A DNA stretch of 64,000 nucleotides. Origin: Mayfieldus sp963841445 (GTDB lineage: Bacteria; Actinomycetota; Thermoleophilia; Solirubrobacterales; 70-9). The position numbers and the translations under genes are program-made. The stretch covers positions 186,001 through 250,000 of the forward strand of contig CAWJCP010000001.1 of assembly GCA_963841445.1 (NCBI GenBank). Reading direction: 5' to 3'. The notes beneath the pieces were generated by a model. That model worked only from the letters and a program-made list of their open reading frames with translations, ran no database searches and had not been told where the DNA came from. This document shows positions 34,245 through 41,218 of this stretch, in pieces; the stretch's first letter is position 1; every line of letters starts with the position of its first letter.

Positions 34245-34679
34245 TTGCATGACGAGCGCGTGGTGGGCGAGGCCGAGGTTGCCCGGATTGTTAACCCGTG
34301 CGGAGATCGGCTCCTATCGGCCCGGTTTGGGTTTATGCGACAGCCTCCATGGAAAGTCTTTGACCCCGAGATCGAGTGGCACGACCTGCCAACTCTCCCT
34401 GGTGCCCGGGTTCACCACGGGACGGATGAACCGGTTCAGCGGGTTGACGACCTGCATGAGACATTCGGTGACCTCCGGACCGAGGTCGAGGAGATCCGAT
34501 CTGTAGGAGAGCGTGTGGTCGCCCGACTCCGGTACACAGGCGCTGAGAGGGTTAGCGACGCCCCCACCACGGCTCTTACGGTGAGCCACCTCGTCGAGTT
34601 CCGAGACGGGCGGATCTTCCGCTCCCGCTTGTTCGCTGACGATGCCGAGGACCGCGAAGCTGCCGGGCTGCGGGACTAG
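34245..34679 (+). CDS. SnoaL/NTF2-like protein with aberrant N-terminus
   Basis: Up to 144 residues. From about residue 36 the pattern is that of the family (VFDPEIEWHDLPTLPGARVH, HETFGDLRTEVEEIRSVGER, GRIFRSRLFADDAEDREAAG, ending LRD), but the usual first helix (ENVEIVRxxxxA) is missing. The upstream codons (HDERVVGEAEVARIVNPCGD) look non-native. It is probably a 5'-truncated copy that may or may not be expressed. The end EAAGLRD is a variant of the array terminus. Confidence 0.55.
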   Translation: MHDERVVGEAEVARIVNPCGDRLLSARFGFMRQPPWKVFDPEIEWHDLPTLPGARVHHGTDEPVQRVDDLHETFGDLRTEVEEIRSVGERVVARLRYTGAERVSDAPTTALTVSHLVEFRDGRIFRSRLFADDAEDREAAGLRD

Positions 34680-34737
34680 TCAGAGCCGCTGCTTTGGACG
34701 AGAAGCATCTCCTCCGCACCCAATTAACGGAGGAAGC

Positions 34738-34998
34738 ATGCTCGAGCTCACCGATCACGTCGCCGGCAAGTCGGACCTGGGCACCGCGCGACGCAGACCT
34801 GGGAACAAAGGACGTCGTTGTCCAGCTGATCCGCCGCGAGTTGAAGAGATCGTTGCGGTGATGAGGCAAGCGGTAACCGGCCCCTCCGGTAGTCGGCTGC
34901 GCAGACTCATCATCGTGCTCTGGAGAGCGGGTCTGCGAATTTCCGAGGCGCTCGCACTGACGGAATCTGACTTGTCAGAGCGAGCACGCGATCACCTG
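34738..34998 (+). pseudogene. Tyrosine recombinase/integrase fragment
   Basis: The frame reads LELTDHVAGKSDLGTARRRP, then CPADPPRVEEIVAVMRQA and SRLRRLIIVLWRAGLRISEA, LALTESDL. The last segment is box I of tyrosine recombinases, with the catalytic Arg in GLRISEAL. The frame then breaks after about 85 codons, and boxes II (HxxR) and the Tyr motif are absent from the window. It is a decayed integrase, probably of one of the elements that built this island. It is joined directly to the end of a broken SnoaL array. Confidence 0.75.
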
Positions 34999-35056
34999 GC
35001 GCCTCGATGAGCTCGAGCGGCTCCTGGATCAGATCGGCCCACCGTCCCGAAATTGC

Positions 35057-35092
35057 TCAGTGAATGAGATGAACCCTGTTCTCCTGCGACAT
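35057..35092 (-). pseudogene. Eleven-codon stub of an array SnoaL-like gene
   Basis: ATG 35,092 reads MSQENRVHLIH and stops. The first five codons and the preceding TAG-GCG seam match the start of the array genes exactly, and the rest is foreign. It marks the point where the array was cut and joined to integrase-fragment DNA. Confidence 0.65.
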
Positions 35093-35095
35093 CGC

Positions 35096-35506
35096 CTACT
35101 CCTCAAGCCCGGCGGCTTCGAGGGCCTGCTGGCGGTCGTCGAATGTCTGTAGCCGAATCACCTTGTCGTCGGCGAGCGTCCAGACCGCCAGATGAGTCGC
35201 CTCCACCGGCACCCCGCTGGCGCGGCCAACCCTGCGGTCGCGGATGACCGCCACCACTTGGTCGCCCGCGTCCACCAACTCCTCAACATCGAAATCGATC
35301 TCGCCGAAAACCGAGACCGCATCGCGCCAGAACTGCCGCACACCTTCGTGTCCCTGGTAGACCCGCTTCGGCATCAACCCTGCCGCCCGCTGGTCCGTGA
35401 TCTCCCAGACGATGTCCTCGGCGTAGAACTCGAACGGGGTCACGTCGTCACGACGGGTGACGGCGCCGTAGATCGCCCGCACGATCTCGACGTTCTCCTG
35501 CGACAT
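35096..35506 (-). CDS. SnoaL/NTF2-like protein (array member)
   Basis: 136 residues: MSQENVEIVRAIYGAVTRRD, FYAEDIVWEITDQRAAGLMP, YQGHEGVRQFWRDAVSVFGE, VEELVDAGDQVVAVIRDRRV and the terminus QQALEAAGLEE. It has a complete NTF2-like fold; ligand unknown. It begins three bases after the stop of 35,510-35,917 through the TAG-GCG-ATG seam. The next cassette (35,057-35,092) is only a stub. Confidence 0.88.
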   Translation of the reverse strand: MSQENVEIVRAIYGAVTRRDDVTPFEFYAEDIVWEITDQRAAGLMPKRVYQGHEGVRQFWRDAVSVFGEIDFDVEELVDAGDQVVAVIRDRRVGRASGVPVEATHLAVWTLADDKVIRLQTFDDRQQALEAAGLEE

Positions 35507-35509
35507 CGC

Positions 35510-35917
35510 CTACTCCGAGAGCCCGGCGGCTTCGAGCGCATCGGCTCGATCGTCATACCCGGTCATCCGCACGATCTTCCCGTCCCGAAGTGTCCAAACG
35601 GCTGCGGTGCGGTGTTCTACGTCAGGACCACCCCTCTTTGAGCGGCCACGACCGTGGCTGACGACGACCACCGAGTCGCCTGCGTCGATGAACTCCTCAG
35701 CCTCCAAGGTGTATCGCTCCCATGGCTCGAAAAACTCCCGGGTCGCGGCTTCGACTCCCTCGGGGCCACGGAAGATCTTTTCGCCCACGATCCCCTGGAA
35801 CTCCGGTGCCCAGATCCACTCGACGTCCGCATCGAGGTACTGCCCAAGCGCCCAAAAGTTGCCCCGGGCCATCTCGCTGAGAATCCCTCGCAGGATCTCG
35901 ACATTCTCCTGCGACAT
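35510..35917 (-). CDS. SnoaL/NTF2-like protein (array member)
   Basis: 135 residues: MSQENVEILRGILSEMARGN, LDADVEWIWAPEFQGIVGEK, FRGPEGVEAATREFFEPWER, EFIDAGDSVVVVSHGRGRSK and the terminus ADALEAAGLSE. It is a complete NTF2-like fold of unknown ligand. It follows the 36-residue mini-gene by three bases through the same seam, and so is probably translated by coupling from GGAG in the mini-gene's last codons. Confidence 0.88.
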   Translation of the reverse strand: MSQENVEILRGILSEMARGNFWALGQYLDADVEWIWAPEFQGIVGEKIFRGPEGVEAATREFFEPWERYTLEAEEFIDAGDSVVVVSHGRGRSKRGGPDVEHRTAAVWTLRDGKIVRMTGYDDRADALEAAGLSE

Positions 35918-35920
35918 CGC

Positions 35921-36031
35921 CTACTCCGACAGCCTTGACACGGGATCCATGAGGTTTGTCCAGGCACGCTTGTCGCCTCTGTTGTGGGCATCCACCCAAT
36001 CCCCAAAAGCCCGGACGTTCTCCTTCGACAT
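35921..36031 (-). pseudogene. 36-residue internally deleted SnoaL-like leader gene
   Basis: ATG 36,031 encodes MSKENVRAFGDWVDAHNRGD, then KRAWTNLMDPVSRLSE and stop. The first 28 residues match the leader gene at 31,947, and the last codons (CTG-TCG-GAG-TAG) match the invariant array seam. The gene has therefore lost its middle and kept a promoter, start and stop. It may survive as a translated leader that couples expression of the two genes behind it. Confidence 0.7.
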
Positions 36032-36174
36032 CGCTCACGCAGTATCCCGCGGCGGAGTGCCGCTTTCATGCAGGGCAGCACTCATCAGATCAGTAACCGG
36101 ACGACTCCTTCCGCGTGTCGGCAGCACTACCCGGGTATCCCCAGCGAGCACCGTTCGCTTCCCCTCGTCGCGCG
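36032..36174. repeat. Direct duplicate of 31,948-32,090
   Basis: 143 bases with three mismatches to 31,948-32,090. It carries the array promoter and its upstream flank. After 36,174 the two copies diverge completely. Confidence 0.85.
36041..36069 (-). promoter_or_regulatory. Leaderless-type promoter of the 35-36 kb SnoaL unit
   Basis: Minus strand: -35 ATGAAA (36,069-36,064), 17 bases, -10 GATACT (36,046-36,041), 9 bases, ATG 36,031. Confidence 0.7.
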
Positions 36175-36190
36175 ATGGGGCACCAAGTAA

Positions 36191-36219
36191 GTTTCGGTTC
36201 GAGTCCGGCCAACTCCACC
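36191..36219 (+). other. tRNA/tmRNA 3'-end-like fragment
   Basis: CGGTTCGAGTCCGG followed by CCAACTCCACC resembles a T-arm plus acceptor strand with a CC end. The 18 bases GTCCGGCCAACTCCACC also occur at 36,730-36,746. No complete tRNA fold can be built from the flanks. It is possibly another integration scar. Confidence 0.3.
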
Positions 36220-36233
36220 GCAAGCTTGGTTGC

Positions 36234-36680
36234 TTACTCAGGCTGCTCGAAGCTGGAGCGGGCCTGATCCACGTCGTTGTGCCACTCGATCCTCAGGATT
36301 CGCCCGTCCCGGATCGTGTAGACCATTCCCAGAGCTGGGCTGACCACCTCGACACCGCTTGCACCCCTCGCATGAATGCGATAACGAACGAACACCCGGT
36401 TGCTGCGCTCCTCTAACTCGTCGAGCTCGATGGTCGCCTCTGCTCCGGCTCCCTCGATGAAGTTCGCCAGGACCGTCCGCATCCCCTCTGCGCCCCGGCG
36501 CGTACCGCGTTCGATCGCATCCTCGGGGTTGATGAACTCGATCTCTGGATCGAACAGCTCCTCCACGCCTGTCGCGATCGCCTCATCCACGGACTTGCAG
36601 GTGTTGAGTACGTCCGTGACGCGTCGCACGATCTCCTCGTTCGAGGAAGCCACAGGCCGAGTATGACCGGCTGTGACCAC
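36234..36680 (-). CDS. SnoaL/NTF2-like protein, divergent
   Basis: 148 residues. It lacks the MSQENVE start and AAGLSE end of the arrays: the start is MVTAGHTRPVASSNEEIVRR, the middle has FDPEIEFINPEDAIERGTRR and GMRTVLANFIEGAGAEATIE, and the end is DVDQARSSFEQPE. The NTF2-like fold is still evident. It is a single gene between a duplicated promoter region and repeat copy F. The start could also be an internal codon near residue 13. Confidence 0.75.
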   Translation of the reverse strand: MVTAGHTRPVASSNEEIVRRVTDVLNTCKSVDEAIATGVEELFDPEIEFINPEDAIERGTRRGAEGMRTVLANFIEGAGAEATIELDELEERSNRVFVRYRIHARGASGVEVVSPALGMVYTIRDGRILRIEWHNDVDQARSSFEQPE

Positions 36681-36786
36681 TCAACCAAGCAACGCTCGTA
36701 AGGCGCGCGAATGAATGCCTCGATAGTCGTCCGGCCAACTCCACCTGATAGGCCACATTCGAACCCCGCGGACATAGCTGCCCCCT

Positions 36787-36918
36787 TCGCCTGACAGGGG
36801 GCGTCTTCGCAGCGGGCTCACCTGTGCCGCCACAGTGGCTGAGTGGAGCGGAACCACGGCCAAGGTTGGGCACGAGGCCGGTCGAGCTGAGGACGTTTGG
36901 GCCACTATTGGGCCAGAA
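36787..36918 (+). repeat. Dispersed island repeat, copy F (continues into an att-proximal arm)
   Basis: Matches copy H base for base over most of its length. Both continue after TATTGGGCCAGAAGGCGCGC into the same approximately 170-base arm (with CATTTGCAGGGGGA / CATTCTGCAGGGGGA and GAACGGCGAACTGACGGACT) leading to the tRNA-Asp sequence. Confidence 0.8.
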
Positions 36919-37089
36919 GGCGCGCCGGGCCGAGCGGATGTTCTCCGCCCAAACCTGCACATTTGCAGGGGGAACGTGCGAACGGCGAACTGACGGACTC
37001 GAAAACCCACGGCCTCCGGCCTGCCTAGAAACCGGCCTTCCGTGATTCTTGGGCGAGCCGGATTTGGCTCTAGCAAGCCAAATCTAGAA

Positions 37090-37134
<45 letters not shown>

Positions 37135-37211
37135 ACAACGGCGAAGACGACGCTTGACGACCCGGGACATCAATGGCCTGCAAATGCTACGGAATCGAGG
37201 CGCGGATCGAG

Positions 37212-37292
37212 ACTATGCGAGACCGCCACGCACGGCGGCTCCGAGGACGTTTGGGCCACTATTGGGCCAGAGCTAGCTGCTGGTTCTCGCGC
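37212..37292 (+). repeat. Dispersed island repeat, copy G (3' part only)
   Basis: Same truncated form as copy A: GACTATGCGAGACCGCC, ACGCACGGCGGCT, then the core and the GCTGCTGGTTCTCGCGC end. It follows the middle tRNA-Asp fragment as copy A follows the distal one. Confidence 0.75.
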
Positions 37293-37454
37293 AATGGAGG
37301 AGCGCCCGTGGTCAACGCGGCGGGTGGCAAACCGATTACATCGCGCGCTACGGCCCGGCTTGGTCCCAGCGTTCATCCCAGGTCGCGCGCAGCAGTTGTC
37401 CAAAGGGCCGCGTCCGGCGACGAAGGCCGGGCGAACGCCCTTCGACGCGATCGG

Positions 37455-37715
37455 TCACCGCACTGGTGTATCGGCAACCAGTCGCTCCAGCCCGCCGCTG
37501 TGATCCAATCGGCGCAATTCTGTCCACCCGTTCACGACCCGCTCGCCGAACAAGATTTGCGGATAAGTGAGGCCGCCGCCCAGATCGGCCAACCGGTCAC
37601 GATCCGAGCGCTTCATGCGCCGCTCCTCGTAGGAGATATCTCGCCGGTCGAGCAGCCGCTTCGCCAAGAAGCAGTACGGGCATAGCCCGGTCGAGTACAC
37701 GATCGCACGGGTCAT
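37455..37715 (-). CDS. Glutaredoxin-family protein
   Basis: 86 residues: a thioredoxin-fold start with the active site STGLCPYCFLAKRLLD (CPYC dithiol) and the cis-proline region LTYPQILFGERVVNGWTEL. This is a normal length for a class I glutaredoxin, a cytosolic thiol-disulfide oxidoreductase. It is the first gene of the right-hand element, facing the tRNA-Asp fragment. An integrase would commonly be expected at this position; none is seen. Confidence 0.9.
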   Translation of the reverse strand: MTRAIVYSTGLCPYCFLAKRLLDRRDISYEERRMKRSDRDRLADLGGGLTYPQILFGERVVNGWTELRRLDHSGGLERLVADTPVR

Positions 37716-37853
37716 GTGCTGACTCTACCCCGCGACTCGACAAGCGCTTCCTGTCCCGAAGCACCGAGACGGGACTCTTTTCGTTGGCTGCCTCGGGTGG
37801 CTGGACTGTTGTTCGTCGCGCAGACCAGGAGCGGATGCCGCTAAAAAGGCTGC

Positions 37854-38288
37854 ATGGTGGCCATGGCTAACCGCGGCCCCCTGATAGCGATGGCCTGCAT
37901 CGCGGTCATCGGGGCAGGCTGCGGAACAGACGGCGGTGTTAACGAGACCGGGGTTCGTGTGCCATGGCTCGGCGCCGAGCGGGCCTCTGGCGGTCGCGTT
38001 CTAAAGGTGGGATATGAGAGTGACCCATGCACGCGGGCGCGCCGGGCCCGTATCGAGGAGAACGGCCGCGTCGTGACCGTGACGCTGCTCGACCCGGCGC
38101 GCGATCCGAAGCAGGCATGCATCGACCTCGCCAAACCGGGTTGCGTGACCGTGAGGCTCGCAAGCCGGCTCGGCGATCGACGGCTCGCAGATGGTGCATC
38201 TAACTCCTTCCCACAAAGCAACCGCGGTGCGAACCAGTTGCCGTTCAGCCGCTTCGGCCGTTGCCGGCCGGTACCCGTAGGGCGCTGA
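37854..38288 (+). CDS. Putative lipoprotein, unknown
   Basis: 144 residues. The signal peptide MANRGPLIAMACIAVIGAGC (from the second Met, 37,863) has a lipobox-like GAGC, suggesting lipid attachment at Cys. The mature part is about 115 residues with three more cysteines (DPCTRAR, QACIDLAKPGC) that could pair. No family is recognised. The start may be GTG or the second Met; the ribosome site is weak. Confidence 0.55.
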   Translation: MVAMANRGPLIAMACIAVIGAGCGTDGGVNETGVRVPWLGAERASGGRVLKVGYESDPCTRARRARIEENGRVVTVTLLDPARDPKQACIDLAKPGCVTVRLASRLGDRRLADGASNSFPQSNRGANQLPFSRFGRCRPVPVGR

Positions 38289-38387
38289 CTCGTGTGGCTC
38301 TTCTCCTCCTCGCGCAAAGCAGAAGCATCGAGAACCTCGTGGCCGGCTAACTAACGCATCACTCTGGGCCGCTACTAGGCTCAGACA

Positions 38388-38888
38388 ATGGTTCTGCCCG
38401 ACTTGATCGCGCCTGGGCTTCGAGTCGTCTTCTGCGGTACCGCAGCGGGGACGACGTCAGCCCTCGAAGGCGCCTACTACGCGGGTCCTCAGAATCAGTT
38501 TTGGTCGGTCCTCCATTCAACTGGCCTAACGCCTGTGCAGTTGAGACCGACAGAGTTTCAGCGCCTCACGGAATGGGGCATTGGGCTGACGGATGTCTGT
38601 AAGTCGGCTTCTGGCATGGACTGCGAGATCCCGTCGGGCGCCTTCGATCCCGTCCGCCTCAAGGCCACCATCGATGGGGTCCGGCCAGACGTGCTTGCGT
38701 TCAACGGCAAGACGGCCGCAAGGCTCGCCCTTGGCCTAGACCGACGAGCTCCGATCGAGACGGGTCCGCTAGCGGTCGCCCTCGGTGAGACGCCCGTTTG
38801 GGTCCTTCCTTCGACGGCGCCCACCGCGAGGAGATACTGGGATGTCAAGCCCTGGCAGAAGTTGGCTGCCAGCTTGCGTCCGGCTTAG
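38388..38888 (+). CDS. Mug/TDG-like uracil-DNA glycosylase superfamily protein with altered motif A
   Basis: 166 residues, full length for the family. DLIAPGLRVVFCGTAAG, GAYYAGPQNQFWSVLHSTGL and WVLPSTAPTARRYWD correspond in order to Mug/TDG motif A (GINPG), the following F-W block and motif B. In motif A the usual catalytic Asn of GINPG is replaced (GTAAG), as in some actinobacterial homologues. It would excise mismatched or damaged bases, but activity without the Asn is uncertain. It is single and flanked by GCGCGAA mini-hairpins on both sides. Confidence 0.8.
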   Translation: MVLPDLIAPGLRVVFCGTAAGTTSALEGAYYAGPQNQFWSVLHSTGLTPVQLRPTEFQRLTEWGIGLTDVCKSASGMDCEIPSGAFDPVRLKATIDGVRPDVLAFNGKTAARLALGLDRRAPIETGPLAVALGETPVWVLPSTAPTARRYWDVKPWQKLAASLRPA

Positions 38889-39029
38889 GCCGACGAGCTC
38901 CTGCCCTTCCACCTCGCGCAAAGGAGCACTTGAGCATTCGGCGGCTTAACTCGACCGTCTGCCAGCTGCTCGGCGCTGGCTGAAAGCCTCGGACCAGCAG
39001 AGCCCCTGGGGCCCACGCATCGGGGCGAA

Positions 39030-40154
39030 TTGCATAATGAACTCGTGCTGAATCCAGATCCGTTTGCTCGACTTCGGCTGAAAGGCGGCCGCTTCGATGG
39101 CGAGGGCATGCCGGTCGAGACGCTTGTCGAGCTATCGGCCTACCGCGAGCTGGTTCTCGGCGTCGCCAAAGAGCTGTTCCGCGCCGCGCATCCAGACCGG
39201 CAACGCGTGCCCCGAGGCTTTGCGGAGCGGCTTCAACTTCGCCTCCGTACCGTCGAGGGCGGAAGTGCGGTGCCTGTTCTGGAAAGACTCGCGCCTACCG
39301 ACGAACTTCTTGTCGCGGATGACGAATTTACGCAGGCGCGCGATGTAATCGAGGATGCTGTTGGTGCCGTCGAAGACGGCGGCGAACCGCCGAGCGATTT
39401 TCCGCAGGTTGCCCTTGTCTTGTTCAACCGCTTTGGACAAACGCTGCGCTCTGACGAGGGAATTGAGTTGCGAAGGGGATCTGCCGCCAGCGGCCCGACC
39501 TACACCCGCGATGTTCGGAAGAGGCTGGTTCTAAACCAGCGGCGCACTCTGCAAGAGGAAGTTGAGGACATTGGCTGGGTGTTGGAAGTGGACGCGGACC
39601 ACATGAGTTGCCAGGTCCGCCTGCGAATGGGTCCTCGAGGTGCTATCCCTGCACCGCTCGATGACGTGACATTTAGTGCGGCCAAGGAAGTGCTCGAGCC
39701 CAAGGGCGAGGGTCCACCCGTTCGCATCTCTGGAATCGGAGTCTTCGATAGCGAGCAACAGCTCATTCGCCTCGACTCAATTCATGATGTGAGCATTCTT
39801 GATGACGCGGACGAGCTGGAAGCGCTGGACACACGCCTTGACGAACTTGCCTCCCTCGAGCCAGGATGGCTCGACGGCGATGGTGAGCCGCTAAACACAG
39901 CCGCGCTCGAAAGAGCGCGCGGTACCCTGGCCGAACTTCTGAGCTTCGACGTTCCCCGTCCAAGGGTATTTCCGACTCCAGAAGGCGGTGTCCAAGCCGA
40001 GTGGACCGTCGCAGGACATGAGGTGAGCGTTACCTTCGAACCAGACGGCTCGCTTTATGCCGCCTCCCTCAATCTCGCTTCCGGGCAGAGCGAAGAGCCA
40101 GAGCTTGCCGCCGATAGTGCCGATGAGATTGCTCGGCTGCTCGTTGCATCGTGA
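39030..40154 (+). CDS. Uncharacterised protein A of an overlapping gene pair
   Basis: 374 residues from TTG 39,030. The N-terminal third has YRELVLGVAKELFRAAHPDR and RGFAERLQLRLRTVEGGSAV. The middle is beta-rich (DIGWVLEVDADHMSCQVRLR, GIGVFDSEQQLIRLDSIHDV). The last 90 residues have LASLEPGWLDGDGEPLNTAA, then PRVFPTPEGGVQAEWTVAG and EVSVTFEPDGSLYAA, a GWxGxG...EGGVQxEW...EIxPDG pattern I associate with small uncharacterised proteins in accessory DNA. No catalytic motif is obvious. Its stop overlaps the next start by four bases (GTGA), so the two proteins are translationally coupled. Confidence 0.6.
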   Translation: MHNELVLNPDPFARLRLKGGRFDGEGMPVETLVELSAYRELVLGVAKELFRAAHPDRQRVPRGFAERLQLRLRTVEGGSAVPVLERLAPTDELLVADDEFTQARDVIEDAVGAVEDGGEPPSDFPQVALVLFNRFGQTLRSDEGIELRRGSAASGPTYTRDVRKRLVLNQRRTLQEEVEDIGWVLEVDADHMSCQVRLRMGPRGAIPAPLDDVTFSAAKEVLEPKGEGPPVRISGIGVFDSEQQLIRLDSIHDVSILDDADELEALDTRLDELASLEPGWLDGDGEPLNTAALERARGTLAELLSFDVPRPRVFPTPEGGVQAEWTVAGHEVSVTFEPDGSLYAASLNLASGQSEEPELAADSADEIARLLVAS

Positions 40155-40579
40155 CGGCTAGCAGCAGGGACGGCGAAGCTTCGAGCGACGCACACCGACT
40201 GGAAGACTCCGACGAGTTCTTGTATCGCCAGGTCCACCCGCAGTGGGTCGTAGATGACGCGCCATCCAGCCAAGCTTTCAAGCCGACAAGGAAGGACGAC
40301 GGCATGCTGTCGATCGCGCTCGGCAGTAAGACCACGGCTCAGGACGCATATCTGCACCACACTGAAACGCTGCACCTGATGTCCGCTGGGACATGGGCCG
40401 TCACCGTCGGCGAGGTCGCCGACGTCGATTTGAGTAGCTCCGGAGATCCCCTCGAAGACAGCCCCGCCCATGGATTCATCGACTTCCGCGGGCTGGTTCG
40501 CAAAGACATCGAAGCTAAAGCCAAGATATTGGTAGCGAACGCCCGGGATCGGGGCTGCTTGTACCGGCCTTCGAGCTGA
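40151..40579 (+). CDS. Uncharacterised protein B of an overlapping gene pair
   Basis: 142 residues from GTG 40,151. After a short polar lead it reads DSDEFLYRQVHPQWVVDD, PSSQAFKPTRKDDGMLSIAL, SKTTAQDAYLHHT and DSPAHGFIDFRGLVRKDIEA, KAKILVANARDRGCLYRP. The D-S-D-x-x-Y-R-x-x-x-P-x-W ... SSxAFK ... PAHxxI ... KxIxxKA order is a recognisable but unnamed family that often accompanies proteins like its neighbour. Function is unknown. A perfect 7-bp hairpin follows the stop and may end the operon. Confidence 0.6.
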   Translation: MTASSRDGEASSDAHRLEDSDEFLYRQVHPQWVVDDAPSSQAFKPTRKDDGMLSIALGSKTTAQDAYLHHTETLHLMSAGTWAVTVGEVADVDLSSSGDPLEDSPAHGFIDFRGLVRKDIEAKAKILVANARDRGCLYRPSS

Positions 40580-40607
40580 GTCGAGAAAGCACGTCATTGA
40601 GTCTGCT

Positions 40608-40629
40608 GCTCCTCGCGCGAAGGAGGAGC
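40608..40629 (+). terminator. Hairpin after the A/B gene pair (GCGCGAAG-loop mini-repeat)
   Basis: Perfect stem GCTCCTC / GAGGAGC with loop GCGCGAAG. It belongs to a family of similar hairpins found after many island genes. There is no U tract, so the terminator role is a guess. Confidence 0.5.
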
Positions 40630-40669
40630 ACGGTGCCGGCCCAAGCGATCCCAAGTCGCTCCGTCGAAC

Positions 40670-41155
40670 TCAGTGAGTCTCGAAGAGGTTGAAGTCGCCC
40701 TCGGTGTCGAGGGCGATTGAGGCGTAGACCTCGAAGATCGTGGATACGGCTGGGTCCTGGATCTCGACGACATGGAAGTCCATCCTCCGCACCCGCTCCT
40801 TGGCGGCCTTGAAAAACGGCTCAAACTCCGGACGCGCCGCAACGAGCTTTCGCGGTCCTGCGACCTCCACGCCAGCGTCTTGCGCGTCGCGACGGGCGAT
40901 GTTGAACGCGAACGGCGCGGAGTTCTCCGGTGAGCTCGGGCGGGTGTGCTCGCCGAGGCGGCGATTTGCATTCCGCGTCCGCCCGACGTACCGGTGGGTG
41001 CCGTCTTCGGTGAACAGGTACACGCCGGCGACAGCGGGGACCGCCGGCTTCCGGCCCCTCCGGTAGGAAGGGGCAGCGAGAAGGGCCTCAAGCAGAGGGT
41101 GAAGCTGCTGCTCGATGGCGCGATATCGCGCAACTTCGGCCACGGGCCGGATCAT
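40670..41155 (-). CDS. GIY-YIG nuclease-domain protein
   Basis: 161 residues from ATG 41,155, preferred over an upstream start that would overlap the divergent neighbour. The GIY-YIG core is AVAGVYLFTEDGTHRYVGRT then RRLGEH (GVY, YVG and the catalytic Arg). The last helix has STIFEVYASIALDTEG with a Glu in the expected catalytic position, ending FNLFETH. A helical N-terminus (IEQQLHPLLEALLAAPSYRR) precedes the domain. These are metal-dependent DNA-cleaving folds. It is transcribed divergently from a PD-(D/E)XK-type gene 63 bases away, suggesting a joint defence or DNA-processing role. Confidence 0.8.
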   Translation of the reverse strand: MIRPVAEVARYRAIEQQLHPLLEALLAAPSYRRGRKPAVPAVAGVYLFTEDGTHRYVGRTRNANRRLGEHTRPSSPENSAPFAFNIARRDAQDAGVEVAGPRKLVAARPEFEPFFKAAKERVRRMDFHVVEIQDPAVSTIFEVYASIALDTEGDFNLFETH

Positions 41156-41218
41156 CGCAGCGCATCCGCGCTTGGAGATCGAGCTGCGTAACAATCCCGA
41201 ACCGACCGGTCGAGCACG

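Noticed and set aside
35921..36031. Mini-gene as a functional small peptide such as an antitoxin
   Set aside because: Its sequence is fully explained as an internal deletion of the SnoaL-like leader; only a coupling role remains plausible.
39030..40579. Overlapping gene pair as a classic toxin-antitoxin
   Set aside because: The first protein is too large and neither matches a known toxin or antitoxin fold. Left as uncharacterised.
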